From Lutimaribacter degradans (GTDB lineage: Bacteria; Pseudomonadota; Alphaproteobacteria; Rhodobacterales; Rhodobacteraceae), in assembly GCF_023703375.1 (NCBI RefSeq), contig NZ_JAMQGO010000011.1, positions 53,622 through 117,621 of the forward strand: a stretch of 64,000 nt of DNA, given 5' to 3'. The position numbers and the translations under genes were made by a program. The notes under the pieces are model-generated. The model made no database searches. It was not told where the DNA came from and saw nothing but the letters and a program-made list of their open reading frames with translations. Positions 63,905 through 64,000 of the stretch are shown here, piece by piece (within the stretch, counting starts at the first letter, position 1; each line of letters starts with the position of its first letter).

Positions 63905-64000
63905 GGGTCAGGACCCATTGATTTCTGCGAGGCGGCGTGATTCACGGTTCGAAAAACGAGCGGTGAACATGTCTGATCTCTTCTGGTTGACCGACGCCCA
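63905..64000 (+). mobile_element. Left end of an IS5-family insertion sequence, cut by the window edge
   Basis: GGGTCAGGACCCATTGATTT at about 63905-63924 resembles the terminal inverted repeat of IS5-family (IS427-like) elements, and CTAG at 63902-63905 fits their preferred target. A transposase start follows at 63969. Only about 96 bp of the element lies in the window, so the other end, and whether it is intact, cannot be seen. Confidence 0.75.
63969..64000 (+). CDS. IS5-family transposase, N-terminal fragment (window edge)
   Basis: The ten visible residues, MSDLFWLTDA, match the usual opening of IS5/IS427-type transposases (helix-turn-helix domain; the DDE catalytic part would lie beyond the edge). 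The frame continues off the window. It is oriented away from mcl1. Confidence 0.8.
   Translation, partial: MSDLFWLTDA

Noticed and set aside
62292..63905. Rightward open frame of 537 codons opposite deoC and mcl1
   Set aside because: Shadow frame crossing two well-supported leftward genes and their gap.

Overview
The window looks like a chromosomal segment of a high-GC alphaproteobacterium of the order Rhodobacterales (Roseobacter-type). The grounds are the L-malyl-CoA/beta-methylmalyl-CoA lyase of the ethylmalonyl-CoA pathway, a two-domain ALDH16-type aldehyde dehydrogenase, abundant TRAP transporters, the mutY/DUF721/dsbA and lspA/DUF3035-type/M16/M16 blocks, and GC-rich coding with frequent ATGA start/stop overlaps. 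It reads as ordinary core and catabolic chromosome. The only clear mobile DNA is the left end of an IS5-family element cut by the right edge. I saw no rRNA, tRNA, CRISPR array or prophage.

Layout. 1-10.4 kb: a complete histidine-utilisation locus. hutI-hutH-hutG-hutU run leftward and continue into a flavin-reductase-like gene and a TakP-like TRAP transporter (dctP-dctQ-dctM, the last cut by the left edge). hutF and the repressor hutC run rightward from a shared promoter region that carries one HutC-type operator. 10.4-20.3 kb: an acyl-CoA catabolic cluster with a second TRAP transporter: acyl-CoA dehydrogenase, ACAD11-like phosphotransferase, FCD-type GntR regulator, two enoyl-CoA hydratases, TRAP genes and an AMP-forming acyl-CoA synthetase. 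It probably imports and degrades an unidentified carboxylic acid. 20.3-30.3 kb: AlkB-type hydroxylase, MutY, DUF721/DciA-like protein, DsbA-like thioredoxin, CaiB-type CoA-transferase, glutathione peroxidase, FAD-linked oxidase, DmpA-like aminopeptidase, AccA, an LTXXQ periplasmic protein behind a textbook FNR-type promoter, and a LysE exporter.

30.5-37.2 kb: a leftward block that reads as a sulfide-handling module: bd-type quinol oxidase (cydA, cydB), a DUF442/sulfide:quinone oxidoreductase fusion, a SulP transporter, and a short DgoK-like gene. ATTC-N8-GAAT-like operators (the SqrR/BigR pattern) precede both the fusion gene and the SulP gene. 37.3-45.4 kb: ZapE ATPase, a lytic-transglycosylase lipoprotein, a possible 53-residue gene, FolC, AccD, two paralogous CPBP membrane proteases around a small secreted protein, and a fatty-acid desaturase. 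45.5-59.1 kb: rightward genes ilvD, four small or unknown proteins, a 2,4-dienoyl-CoA reductase, heparinase II/III-like protein, purH, lspA, a lipoprotein and an M16 peptidase pair. 59.2-63.7 kb: ALDH16, deoC and mcl1 leftward, then the IS5-type end.

Regulation readable from sequence: a HutC operator inside divergent promoters, GntR-type pseudo-palindromes at the acyl-CoA cluster, an FNR class II promoter, sulfide-type operators, stem-loops between the binding-protein and permease genes of both TRAP systems, and a 28-bp inverted repeat upstream of mcl1. A roughly 95-100 bp intergenic element occurs twice in opposite orientation (38.4 and 59.1 kb) with an identical 21-nt end. Functions are read from remembered family motifs; no database search was possible.
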